Under the pieces are notes generated by a model. That model searched no databases. It saw only the letters and a program-made list of their open reading frames with translations, and was not told where the DNA came from. Shown in pieces: positions 50,103 to 57,884 of a stretch of DNA of 64,000 nucleotides (position 1 is its first letter; every line of letters begins with the position of its first letter). The stretch spans positions 1,082,501 through 1,146,500 of the forward strand of contig NZ_CM001023.1 in assembly GCF_000166275.1 (NCBI RefSeq). Direction: 5' to 3'. The DNA is from Algoriphagus machipongonensis (GTDB lineage: Bacteria > Bacteroidota > Bacteroidia > Cytophagales > Cyclobacteriaceae). The position numbers and the translations under genes were made by a program.

Positions 50103-51281
50103 TTATTTTTCGACTATTCTGGTTTTATAAATTACCGAATAGTCGTTTTCCGCTTCCGAAAAATTAAGGGAAAACCAAACCTCATCTTTTGAAACAAATT
50201 TGTTTAAGTTTCCAAGGATTGAAGGCTTATGAATAGGCATGCTCAATTCGGAGCCATTAAAAATTACGAATCCCCCTTTATTTATTTTTCCGATTTCTTC
50301 CCATGGTTGTTCGCCATTTTCTTCGGCAACTGAATTCGCCTCGCTGTATTCTTCTTTGGTGATTCCACCTAAATAATCTACTAAGAAATGGTTGTCATCT
50401 ATAACATGGATGCTGTTAATTGTTCCAGCATATAATTCACTGATTTCTATGTTATTGTTGACTTTGTCATCTTTCGGTTCATTTTGGACAAAGGTTTCAA
50501 AAGGCAATGTTTTCGTAGACCCTAATTGATTTAAATCGGATAAGGGATAGCCAAATATTTTTGGTTCATGTCGGTAGGAAATAAATAGACTGTCTTCGGA
50601 TAAGGTCAGTGTTGGGTAATAAGAATAGAATTTATAAGCTTTTTCATTACTGCCGAATTTGGATGTGTTTGGGAATTTGATGGCAGGAGTGTATTCTTCT
50701 TTTTGGAGATCTAAAACCTCAACATGAGTTGATTTTGTCTGGTAATCTACCCCTTGCTGTCCGTATTCATTTGAGCCTCTTCCCGGAAGGTTGAGATAGA
50801 CTTTTTCGTCTTTGATGAATAAATTATCCCTCCCGGAGATAATTATCTGAGCCATACCGGTAAAATCTGGTTTGTAATGTTTGATGAGCTTTCCCTGTAG
50901 CTCATATCGATAAACACCACCAGTAGTAGGAATTAAAAACTCCTCATCCGTAAGAAATTGATATAATCCATATAGCCTTTCCTTAAATTGATTTGGCCCT
51001 TCACCACTTAGTTTAAATCTTTCTAATATATCACCTTTATTATTTGACACGAAAATGCTGTCACTGTTTTGGTCTCTTAATAAGAAGGTTTTTTGATCAG
51101 GACTTACATCTTGTAATTCCATAGTGCCAAGATAATCGACAACAAGAGAATCATAAATTTCAAATTCTAAGGCTAGTTCTGAAAGAGGAGTGGCCGGCTT
51201 GGTTTCATCTTTTTCACCTGAGCAGGCAGACATACTTATCGCAGCTATTGAAAGAAGCAATAGGTGGTTCAGTTTTTTCAT
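50103..51281 (-). CDS. Beta-propeller-like lipoprotein (tandem paralogue 3 of 3)
   Basis: A 392-residue exported lipoprotein (AAISMSACSGEKDE) with repeated beta segments (VDYLGTMELQDVSPDQKTFLLRD, FVSNNKGDILERFKLSGEGPNQF, YRYELQGKLIKHYK) that suggest a six-bladed propeller-type or DUF4221-like domain. It overlaps the next gene upstream by 4 bp and shares its plan with the two preceding proteins (SLVVDYLG start, ...P-D-TSKF motif), so the cluster arose by duplication. Role unknown; perhaps a surface ligand-binding family. It is the last gene before a shared terminator. Confidence 0.82.
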   Translation of the reverse strand: MKKLNHLLLLSIAAISMSACSGEKDETKPATPLSELALEFEIYDSLVVDYLGTMELQDVSPDQKTFLLRDQNSDSIFVSNNKGDILERFKLSGEGPNQFKERLYGLYQFLTDEEFLIPTTGGVYRYELQGKLIKHYKPDFTGMAQIIISGRDNLFIKDEKVYLNLPGRGSNEYGQQGVDYQTKSTHVEVLDLQKEEYTPAIKFPNTSKFGSNEKAYKFYSYYPTLTLSEDSLFISYRHEPKIFGYPLSDLNQLGSTKTLPFETFVQNEPKDDKVNNNIEISELYAGTINSIHVIDDNHFLVDYLGGITKEEYSEANSVAEENGEQPWEEIGKINKGGFVIFNGSELSMPIHKPSILGNLNKFVSKDEVWFSLNFSEAENDYSVIYKTRIVEK

Positions 51282-52417
51282 TTTTGCACCAATTGTAATT
51301 TGTAAAAAGTTAGGTATTCCTGCTCTTCGCCGATGTATTCGTCGTTTCGTAAAGCGAAAAATGGTTTGGCAGGATCCTCCATAGCAAAGAGTTGTTTGAC
51401 TTTATTAGAAATTGGTATCTCATTCGACCAGCCTTTTTCTGTGTCGTAAACTTTGAAATAAGATTGGTTTAGAGCAATAAGTTTGGTGAAATCTTCAGGG
51501 AACTTGAATTCAAAGTTGCCAAAAACCTCTTCAGATATCCCTTGGGAATAGTGCACGACCATCAAATTCTTATTAGTAAATACCCCGAAAACATTTCCTT
51601 CGATCAATTTTTCGTAGCCATAACGTTCAGTTTTGTCTTTCAATTCTGGAGCTTCGATGAATTTGGAAGGGTTAAATTCTAGGGTCTCAATGTGCCTCCC
51701 TGAATCTAGTAGATTAAACCTGTGGATTTTGGGTTCATTATTAAAGTAAAGCAATAGATCATTGTCAGAAAGCGTAAATGAAATAGATGGTCTTTCGTAA
51801 AGCAGGCCTGTACTGAATTTTGAAGTGCCAGGAGTACGAATTAATGGACTGCTTTCTCCAGTAACAGGATTTAACTTTTCTAGTAAAAAACTTTCAGATA
51901 GATAAGTGTCTGTGTAAGGGCTTTCTTCATCTCTTCCAGGAAAGTGAATTATTATATTGTCTTGCCAAAACTCAAATGATTTCTCATCCATTAAGCCACC
52001 AAATGATTGGGATGGAAAGGGCAAGGCAATATTTCTTTTGACGGAAAGATCTTCCTCTAATTTATAATATGGGCCTCTATAATTACCGATGTAGGGATTT
52101 CCATCCGGATCAAATTTGACAGTGGAAATAAAGGAAATTGAATTAGGTCCGTCTTTGGCGAAAGTATGAGTGTTCAACACTTGCCCTTCATAATCGATTT
52201 TGATTAAAGTATTGGACTTGTAGTCATAGAGCAAACCCTTTCCGTCTCTAAAATCACCAGTAGAAATTTCCCCTAAATAATCCACCTGTATGGAATCAAG
52301 GATCTGCAGTTCCCATTCGTTAGAAGTCTGGGCGGATTGGGATTCTTTATTTTCTTTAGTAGCGCAGGAAAGGAGTGAGAGGGTTAAAAAGAGATTTAAA
52401 AAGCCTTTATTATTCAT
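51278..52417 (-). CDS. Beta-propeller-like lipoprotein (tandem paralogue 2 of 3)
   Basis: A 379-residue lipoprotein (LTLSLLSCATKENK) paralogous to its two neighbours: IQVDYLGEISTGDFRDGKGLLYDYKSN and TKFSTGLLYERPSISFTLSDNDLLLYFNNEPKIHRF parallel the same blocks in the next gene. Chosen start ATG 52417; the frame also runs two codons further to TTG 52423. It overlaps both neighbours (8 bp upstream, 4 bp downstream), a sign of translational coupling. No catalytic motif is visible. Confidence 0.82.
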   Translation of the reverse strand: MNNKGFLNLFLTLSLLSCATKENKESQSAQTSNEWELQILDSIQVDYLGEISTGDFRDGKGLLYDYKSNTLIKIDYEGQVLNTHTFAKDGPNSISFISTVKFDPDGNPYIGNYRGPYYKLEEDLSVKRNIALPFPSQSFGGLMDEKSFEFWQDNIIIHFPGRDEESPYTDTYLSESFLLEKLNPVTGESSPLIRTPGTSKFSTGLLYERPSISFTLSDNDLLLYFNNEPKIHRFNLLDSGRHIETLEFNPSKFIEAPELKDKTERYGYEKLIEGNVFGVFTNKNLMVVHYSQGISEEVFGNFEFKFPEDFTKLIALNQSYFKVYDTEKGWSNEIPISNKVKQLFAMEDPAKPFFALRNDEYIGEEQEYLTFYKLQLVQK

Positions 52418-53603
52418 TTTCAACTAGTTTCATTTTATAAATTCTCAAAAAATCTTCTTCTACTTCTTCATCCTTTTCTTTTTCCATCCATAAATACCCT
52501 CCAGCTGATACAAAACCATCTTTATTGATGTATTCGGGTAACATCAGGTTTTGCTCCAGCGCAAGCGTGTTCTCATCAAAGATTAATACGCCTTGATTGA
52601 GTTCAGACTCTAATTTTTTATACAAAGCTTCTGCTTCTTCTGACTTTCCTTGTTCCCAAAGTGCTTCCGCCTCTGATATTTTAGCAGGGTCATGACCTGG
52701 ATAATAATGGAGAAGAATTTTCCCTTCGGTCAAATGGATATTCCTAATAGCTGGAGTCCCGCCGTTGATGGTGATGGTGCCTTCTGCAAATTGAGCAAAA
52801 TCCTTTGGCTCTAATTCTTGAAATCCGGGGATAGTGAAAGAAATAACTGTGTCTAATTCAACTGCTGTTTCGGAAAGATTATAAACATTTAGCTTTTGCT
52901 CTGCTCCTAAACTGATGTATAGCTTTCCATTTTTTGAAGTAAAGGCAGGAGAGTAATCGCTTTCATAATAGCCTGTGCCATTTAAAAACATACTTCCTTC
53001 CTCAAAAGGGACGATCTCTGTTAGTTCTTCGGATTCAGGGTTGATTAGTTCCAATGCTCTGAAAGAATCGTAAAACTTCGATTCTCCAGCAAAACTATCA
53101 TGCATTCTTACTGATTTTGAGAGCAAGAAATCCTTCCCGTTTAATTTTGTGGTCTCCGTATGTTTCCCGGGGAAACTCATAAAACCCGCCCCGCCTAATG
53201 ATTCTGGATGATCTAGTTTTTGAATCATATTGCCATCTAAATCATATATGAAAACCCCTTTCATACCCACTACTACCAATTGATCTGATTGGTAAAAACC
53301 AGGGATTTCCATCATAAAGCCATAGGCATCGGGAGTGTCCTCCGTTTTAGAGAATTGACTTTTAATGTTTCCTTTTCCATCCGTGACAATGATCCCCTTG
53401 CTGGCATAATCATAAAACAAGAGATTTGACCCATCAGGACTGACGTCGGCGATCAAGGGATTTCCTAAAAATTCCAGATCTACAGAGTCCTTGACTTCCC
53501 AGGTATAATCAGCTTTTTTGGAGATTTCTTCTTTTTTGCTTTCTGAGCAAGAGAAGAGAGCTATAAGAATTAAAAAACTGAAGGATTTAATAAAAGTGTT
53601 CAT
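52410..53603 (-). CDS. Beta-propeller-like lipoprotein (tandem paralogue 1 of 3)
   Basis: A 397-residue lipoprotein (LILIALFSCSESKKE), first of three tandem paralogues. Core blocks such as VDLEFLGNPLIADVSPDGSNLLFYDYASKGIIVTDGKGN and SPAFTSKNGKLYISLGAEQKLNVYNL match its neighbours. It has an extra acidic, helical insert near residue 315-345 (EAEALWEQGKSEEAEALYKKLESE). The frame extends 18 codons upstream, but ATG 53603 directly precedes the signal sequence. It starts after a terminator at 53662 and so heads its own transcript. Confidence 0.82.
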   Translation of the reverse strand: MNTFIKSFSFLILIALFSCSESKKEEISKKADYTWEVKDSVDLEFLGNPLIADVSPDGSNLLFYDYASKGIIVTDGKGNIKSQFSKTEDTPDAYGFMMEIPGFYQSDQLVVVGMKGVFIYDLDGNMIQKLDHPESLGGAGFMSFPGKHTETTKLNGKDFLLSKSVRMHDSFAGESKFYDSFRALELINPESEELTEIVPFEEGSMFLNGTGYYESDYSPAFTSKNGKLYISLGAEQKLNVYNLSETAVELDTVISFTIPGFQELEPKDFAQFAEGTITINGGTPAIRNIHLTEGKILLHYYPGHDPAKISEAEALWEQGKSEEAEALYKKLESELNQGVLIFDENTLALEQNLMLPEYINKDGFVSAGGYLWMEKEKDEEVEEDFLRIYKMKLVENE

Positions 53604-53661
53604 GTGGCTTAGTTTACTGAAAAATACTAAAATGTAAGTTGTTATAAAAAATAGCATAAAA

Positions 53662-53697
53662 AAAAGACCTCTAATTCTTGAAATTAGAGGTCTTTTA
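53662..53697 (-). terminator. Terminator of the GMC oxidoreductase operon
   Basis: AAAAGACCTCTAATT pairs with AATTAGAGGTCTTTT across a 5-base loop, followed by T-rich sequence on the minus strand, 8 bp after the small-subunit stop. It also separates the lipoprotein cluster downstream. Confidence 0.9.
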
Positions 53698-53704
53698 AAT
53701 TTTT

Positions 53705-54412
53705 TTAACCGATTAGGTTACCTTCATCATCCCATTGAGCGACAATTCCTCGCTCTTCTGGTTTTAAATAAAGGGGAACATATTTTTCTGGTAACTTAAA
53801 ACCATGTTTGTCCATTACTTCTTGTGGAACCCCATCCCAAACGTTAGGCTGGTTTCCTCTATAGTCAATGTACTTCCATCCTGCCTCGGTAGAGAAATAT
53901 CCTGAGCAAGTTAGATCTCGAAGCATATTAAACCATTTGACAGCACCAGAGTATTCAGGAGCAGCCTTGTCTGGCCAAGCAACTAATTCTACAATCTCAA
54001 TCACCTGATCATTACTGAGTTCAAGGAAAGGTTTCCCGAACTTTTCATCTGCTTCATAATCCAGCCACATTAAACCTCCTCGCATTGGGGTTTGGAAATG
54101 GGGCATGTCTTTCACGATGAATTCCATAAATTCAGGAACTTTCACTTCTGTAGCAGAAGGCGATTCCGAATCTTTTGGAATGATGATATCTACCAAAACG
54201 TCAAGTTTTTTCATCTCATCTTCTGTAAAGAAGGTTTCTGAAAGTAACTCTTGGTCTCTTTGGCGTTCCTCGTCAGTTCTATACCCTTTTGTGCCTCCAG
54301 TTAGCAATGCGTTCGTTGGAAGGGCTTGCTCTTCAGGCGAGCATCCAGTTAACATTAATCCTGTACCGAGCGAACCGGTAAAGAGTAATTTTAGGTTTTC
54401 TCTTCTGTTCAT
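53705..54412 (-). CDS. Gluconate 2-dehydrogenase subunit 3 family protein
   Basis: A 235-residue protein of the small-subunit family that accompanies flavin dehydrogenases. It starts with MNRRENLKLLFTGSLGTGLMLTGCSPEE, a twin-arginine-like signal combined with a lipobox (LTGC). The core TEDEMKKLDVLVDIIIPKDSESPSATEVKVPEFMEFIV is the family signature. Its role is to fold and export the flavoprotein partner, encoded by the gene immediately upstream (3 bp gap). The twin-Arg signal could carry the folded FAD subunit along. Confidence 0.9.
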   Translation of the reverse strand: MNRRENLKLLFTGSLGTGLMLTGCSPEEQALPTNALLTGGTKGYRTDEERQRDQELLSETFFTEDEMKKLDVLVDIIIPKDSESPSATEVKVPEFMEFIVKDMPHFQTPMRGGLMWLDYEADEKFGKPFLELSNDQVIEIVELVAWPDKAAPEYSGAVKWFNMLRDLTCSGYFSTEAGWKYIDYRGNQPNVWDGVPQEVMDKHGFKLPEKYVPLYLKPEERGIVAQWDDEGNLIG

Positions 54413-54415
54413 GGC

Positions 54416-56158
54416 TTAAATGTTTTTCTGTTTTAACTGATCCACAATGTAATCTGATGTTCTCCAGCTAAGTGCCAAAATGGTCCAGGTTGGGTTTTTG
54501 TCAGCTTGGGATACAAATGGTCCTGCATCTACTACAAAAACGTTGTCACAATCATGTGCCTGACAGTTAGAATTAACTACAGAAGTTTTTGGATCATTTC
54601 CCATACGGGTAGTACCAACTTCGTGAATGATTCTTCCTGGAGCATGAAGCCCATATTCAGATTCAGGTCCTGGCTTGGATCCCAATAGGATTGCGCCTGC
54701 ATTGGTTAGAATCTCTTCAAAGGTGTCATGCATGTGCTTGGCTTGCTTCAATTCCTGATCACTCCAAGTGTAATTGAATTTCAATACAGGAATACCAAAT
54801 TTATCTACTGTGTTCGGATCGATTTCGCAGTAATTCTCATGTCTTGGAATACTTTCACCTCTTCCTGACATTCCAAGAGTAGATCCGTAAATTCTTCGAA
54901 CGTCTTTTTTCAAGCCTTCACCATACCCGCCATTTGGACTTGGTTTTCCAAATTCATCTTTCAGGTATTTTCTCATGGTGTCCATGCCGCCACCTGCACC
55001 GTACGAGGGTTGACCCATGCCTCCCCAGTACTCAATGTGGTATCCTCTGGCAAAATCTAGCTTTTTATTATCTCCCCACCAAGGTGTGTACATGTGCATG
55101 CCACCTACTCCATCTTCATTATATCTTTCTCGGTCCATAAGATCTGGCAAGATTCCCATTCTGTCAGCTCCAGTAGAATCATGAAGATATCTACCTAATG
55201 CATTAGAATCTCCACCGATTCCATTCGGATGTGACTTGGATTTGGAGTTCATCATGATTCTTGCAGACTCGCAAGCAGATGCTCCCAATACCACCACTCT
55301 TGACTTAAGTTTGTACTCTTTCATGTCAATTTTGCTGACAAAAGAGACTCCTGTTGCCTTTCCTTGGTCGTTAGTAGTTACTTTTCTCACCATGGAGTGG
55401 GTATATAAATCCACCTTACCTTTTTTCATGGCAGGGTGTACAAGGCATGTTCCTGCAGAGAAATCAGCATATACCTGACAAGCTCTATTACATTGCTTAC
55501 AGAAAAAGCAAACTCCTCTTTCATTATTGATAGGTCTGGTCAACATAGAAAGTCTTCCAGGAATCATTGGCACATTTGCCTTATCAGCACCTTTCTTAAG
55601 GAAAAGTTCGTGAAGTCTTGGCTTTGGAGGAGGGAGGAAAAATCCATCAGGTTCATTGTAGATACCTTCTTTTGATCCAAAAACTCCGATCAATTTATCT
55701 ACACGATCATAGTAAGGCTTGAGATCGTCATAGCCAATAGGCCAGTCTGTTCCCATTCCGTCAATACTTGCTCTTTTAAAATCATTTGGTCCAAAGCGAA
55801 GAGATATTCTTCCCCAGTGATTCGTTCTACCTCCAACCATTCTGGATCTAAACCAATCAAATCTAGTCCCATTGTTTCGGGTATAAGGTTCTCCATCGAT
55901 GTCCCATCCACCAATGGCCGCATCAAAGTCTCCGAAAGGTCGAACCTTAGTTCCGGCTCCTCTTCTTGGGGATTCCCAAGGTGGCCTTAATTGAGTTCTA
56001 TCTTCGTCTTTTGCCGGGTCAAAATCTCCACCAGCTTCTACTACTGCTACCGATAAACCGGCTTCAGAAAGAATTTTTGAGGCCATGCCACCTCCCGCTC
56101 CAGATCCAACTATGATTGCGTCATAGGTGTCTCCAGAAGATTTTATCTGAAAACTCAT
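54416..56158 (-). CDS. GMC family FAD-dependent oxidoreductase
   Basis: A 580-residue flavoprotein. The FAD site is DAIIVGSGAGGGMASKILSEAGLSVAVVEAG, followed by GGRTNHWGRISLRF. A cysteine cluster (GVCFFCKQCNRACQVYADFSAGTC) near residue 215-240 resembles the Fe-S-binding region of glucose/gluconate dehydrogenase large subunits. The C-terminal HEVGTTRMGNDPKTSVVNSNCQAHDCDNVFVVDAGPF contains the catalytic His and Asn regions. It has no own export signal, so it probably travels with its Tat-signal partner (next gene). The substrate is a sugar or polyol; no cytochrome subunit is adjacent. It starts a two-gene operon. Confidence 0.92.
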   Translation of the reverse strand: MSFQIKSSGDTYDAIIVGSGAGGGMASKILSEAGLSVAVVEAGGDFDPAKDEDRTQLRPPWESPRRGAGTKVRPFGDFDAAIGGWDIDGEPYTRNNGTRFDWFRSRMVGGRTNHWGRISLRFGPNDFKRASIDGMGTDWPIGYDDLKPYYDRVDKLIGVFGSKEGIYNEPDGFFLPPPKPRLHELFLKKGADKANVPMIPGRLSMLTRPINNERGVCFFCKQCNRACQVYADFSAGTCLVHPAMKKGKVDLYTHSMVRKVTTNDQGKATGVSFVSKIDMKEYKLKSRVVVLGASACESARIMMNSKSKSHPNGIGGDSNALGRYLHDSTGADRMGILPDLMDRERYNEDGVGGMHMYTPWWGDNKKLDFARGYHIEYWGGMGQPSYGAGGGMDTMRKYLKDEFGKPSPNGGYGEGLKKDVRRIYGSTLGMSGRGESIPRHENYCEIDPNTVDKFGIPVLKFNYTWSDQELKQAKHMHDTFEEILTNAGAILLGSKPGPESEYGLHAPGRIIHEVGTTRMGNDPKTSVVNSNCQAHDCDNVFVVDAGPFVSQADKNPTWTILALSWRTSDYIVDQLKQKNI

Positions 56159-56285
56159 TTTTGAAATTTTTAATGAAGTTTAAAAATTACTTCAATTTTT
56201 TCGAAAATGAAATTTCAATTCCATAATGACGGATTATTTTTAATAAGCGGTGGATAAATTTGAATTTTCAGCACGATGCGAAAGA

Positions 56286-56966
56286 CTAGACCTTCTCTTT
56301 TAAAATTTCCCAAACAGTTTCCGCAACAATTATATGGCCTTCTTCTGTGGGGTGAATTCCATCAGGTAAATTTAATTCTTTGATACCGCCGACATCCTGT
56401 AGTAAAAAGGGGATTAATTCTACGTCTTTTTCCTCGGCAACTTTAGGGTAAATAGCCTGAAACTCTTGAGTATATTCGATTCCCATGTTTGGAGGAATCT
56501 GCATTCCTGCCAAAATGATTTTTGTACTGGGGTACTTAGTTTGAACTTTGTCGATAATAGCTTCCAGATTTTTTTTGGTCTCAGCCAATTGGATTCCTCT
56601 TAAACCATCATTTCCACCTAACTCTAAAATAAAAATAGAGGGTTCGTCTTCCAGAAACCAATCAATTCTACTTAATCCACCTGCTGTAGTTTCTCCGCTA
56701 AGTCCTCCATTGATGACTTTGTAGTCTTTTCCTAAACTGTCCAAACGATCTTGAATTAACCCGGGAAATGCCAAATCCTGCTCTATCCCATAGCCTGCGG
56801 TTAAACTATTGCCGAAGAATAGGATAATCTTTTCGTCGGAGGCTACTTCCTCTTTCTCAGCCTTGGTTTCTGTTTGTACTGATTCTTTTTTCTCCTCTGA
56901 ACAAGAAGAAAACAAAATCACTAATCCAAAAGAAAATAAGAATAGCCTGCTAAGTGGAAAGTTCAT
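56286..56966 (-). CDS. tesA: SGNH/GDSL esterase, TesA-like lipoprotein
   Basis: A 226-residue SGNH hydrolase with a lipoprotein signal (FGLVILFSSCSEEKK). Block I is FFGNSLTAGYG (nucleophile Ser), block III LELGGNDGLRG, block V LPDGIHPTEEGH with the Asp-His pair. It is close to E. coli TesA, a periplasmic thioesterase/arylesterase. In E. coli tesA is divergent from the ABC pair ybbA-ybbP; the same arrangement occurs here, with 240 bp between them. The gap also holds a 28-residue frame that I do not accept as a gene. Confidence 0.92.
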   Translation of the reverse strand: MNFPLSRLFLFSFGLVILFSSCSEEKKESVQTETKAEKEEVASDEKIILFFGNSLTAGYGIEQDLAFPGLIQDRLDSLGKDYKVINGGLSGETTAGGLSRIDWFLEDEPSIFILELGGNDGLRGIQLAETKKNLEAIIDKVQTKYPSTKIILAGMQIPPNMGIEYTQEFQAIYPKVAEEKDVELIPFLLQDVGGIKELNLPDGIHPTEEGHIIVAETVWEILKEKV

Positions 56967-57206
56967 ATTGATTAATTTATTGAGGTATAAAACTATTAAC
57001 TCAAAAGGATTTTTTGATGGAAAGGTTCGGAAATTAAGCTGTTTTTAAGATTTTGAATCAAAGCGGAACTAATTGGCCGTAGGAAAAGGACTCCTAACTG
57101 CGCATTATTTGCTGATTAAGGGCATGATTGCTATCTTCCACCAACACTTTGAAGGGTTTACCGTTAAGTTAGGGCTAAACCTTTTATTCACGCCTGTTTT
57201 TCACCT

Positions 57207-57884
57207 ATGAGCATTTTATCAGTTTCTGACCTGAGTAAGGTTTACCAAAGTGGCAGTAGAAAGCTTACTGTCTTAGATGATGTAACATTTAATATTGACC
57301 ACGGAGAAATTATTTCTATCGTGGGGCCCTCAGGAAGTGGTAAGACCACACTTTTGGGACTTTGTGCTGGTCTGGATTCTGCCTCAACGGGTAGCGTCAG
57401 CTTGAATGGACAAAATCTTCAGTCTCTCAATGAAGATCAAAGAGCTGCTGTAAGAAATCAACATGTAGGGTTTATTTTTCAAAACTTTCAACTGTTGCCC
57501 ACTTTGACCGCTTTGGAAAATGTGATGGTGCCTCTTGAATTGAAAAAAAGGAAAGACGCCCGATCCAAGGCTAAGGAGTTATTGGAAAAAGTAGGTTTGG
57601 GTGATCGATCTACCCATTATCCTACCCAGCTTTCCGGAGGAGAACAACAAAGAGTCTCAATTGCCAGAGCCTTTGCCAATGAGCCTAAAATTTTATTTGC
57701 AGATGAGCCAACAGGGAATTTAGACACTGAAACTGGTGAAATGATCGAAAGGTTGATTTTTGACCTGAATAAAGAACAGGGTACTACGCTAGTTTTGGTT
57801 ACCCATGATTTAGAATTGGCAGCAAAGACCCAAAGAACCATTCATATTAAAGGAGGAAAAATACAGGAGGAAGCTGATGCCTGA
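57207..57884 (+). CDS. ybbA: ABC transporter ATP-binding protein (YbbA/LolD-like)
   Basis: A 225-residue ATPase of the MacB/LolD type. Walker A is GPSGSGKTT, the Q-loop FIFQNFQLLPTLTALENV, the signature LSGGEQQRVSIARAFA, Walker B ILFADEPTGNLD, and the His switch VTHDLELAA. It pairs with the permease downstream, overlapping by 8 bp. With the divergent TesA-like gene this is the conserved ybbAP-tesA neighbourhood, so I name it by context; LolD is the alternative. The transported or regulated substrate is unknown. Confidence 0.93.
   Translation: MSILSVSDLSKVYQSGSRKLTVLDDVTFNIDHGEIISIVGPSGSGKTTLLGLCAGLDSASTGSVSLNGQNLQSLNEDQRAAVRNQHVGFIFQNFQLLPTLTALENVMVPLELKKRKDARSKAKELLEKVGLGDRSTHYPTQLSGGEQQRVSIARAFANEPKILFADEPTGNLDTETGEMIERLIFDLNKEQGTTLVLVTHDLELAAKTQRTIHIKGGKIQEEADA
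57865..57876 (+). promoter_or_regulatory. Shine-Dalgarno-like site before ybbP
   Basis: The sequence AGGAGG, seven bases before the ATG at 57877, is a rare full Shine-Dalgarno match in a genome where most genes lack one. It lies inside the ybbA coding end and could help re-initiation across the 8 bp gene overlap. Confidence 0.5.

Noticed and set aside
57124..57210. 28-residue frame (starts MIAIFHQHF) whose stop overlaps the ybbA start as ATGA
   Set aside because: The coupling geometry is attractive, but it is very short, with no recognisable features; I would need conservation to accept it.
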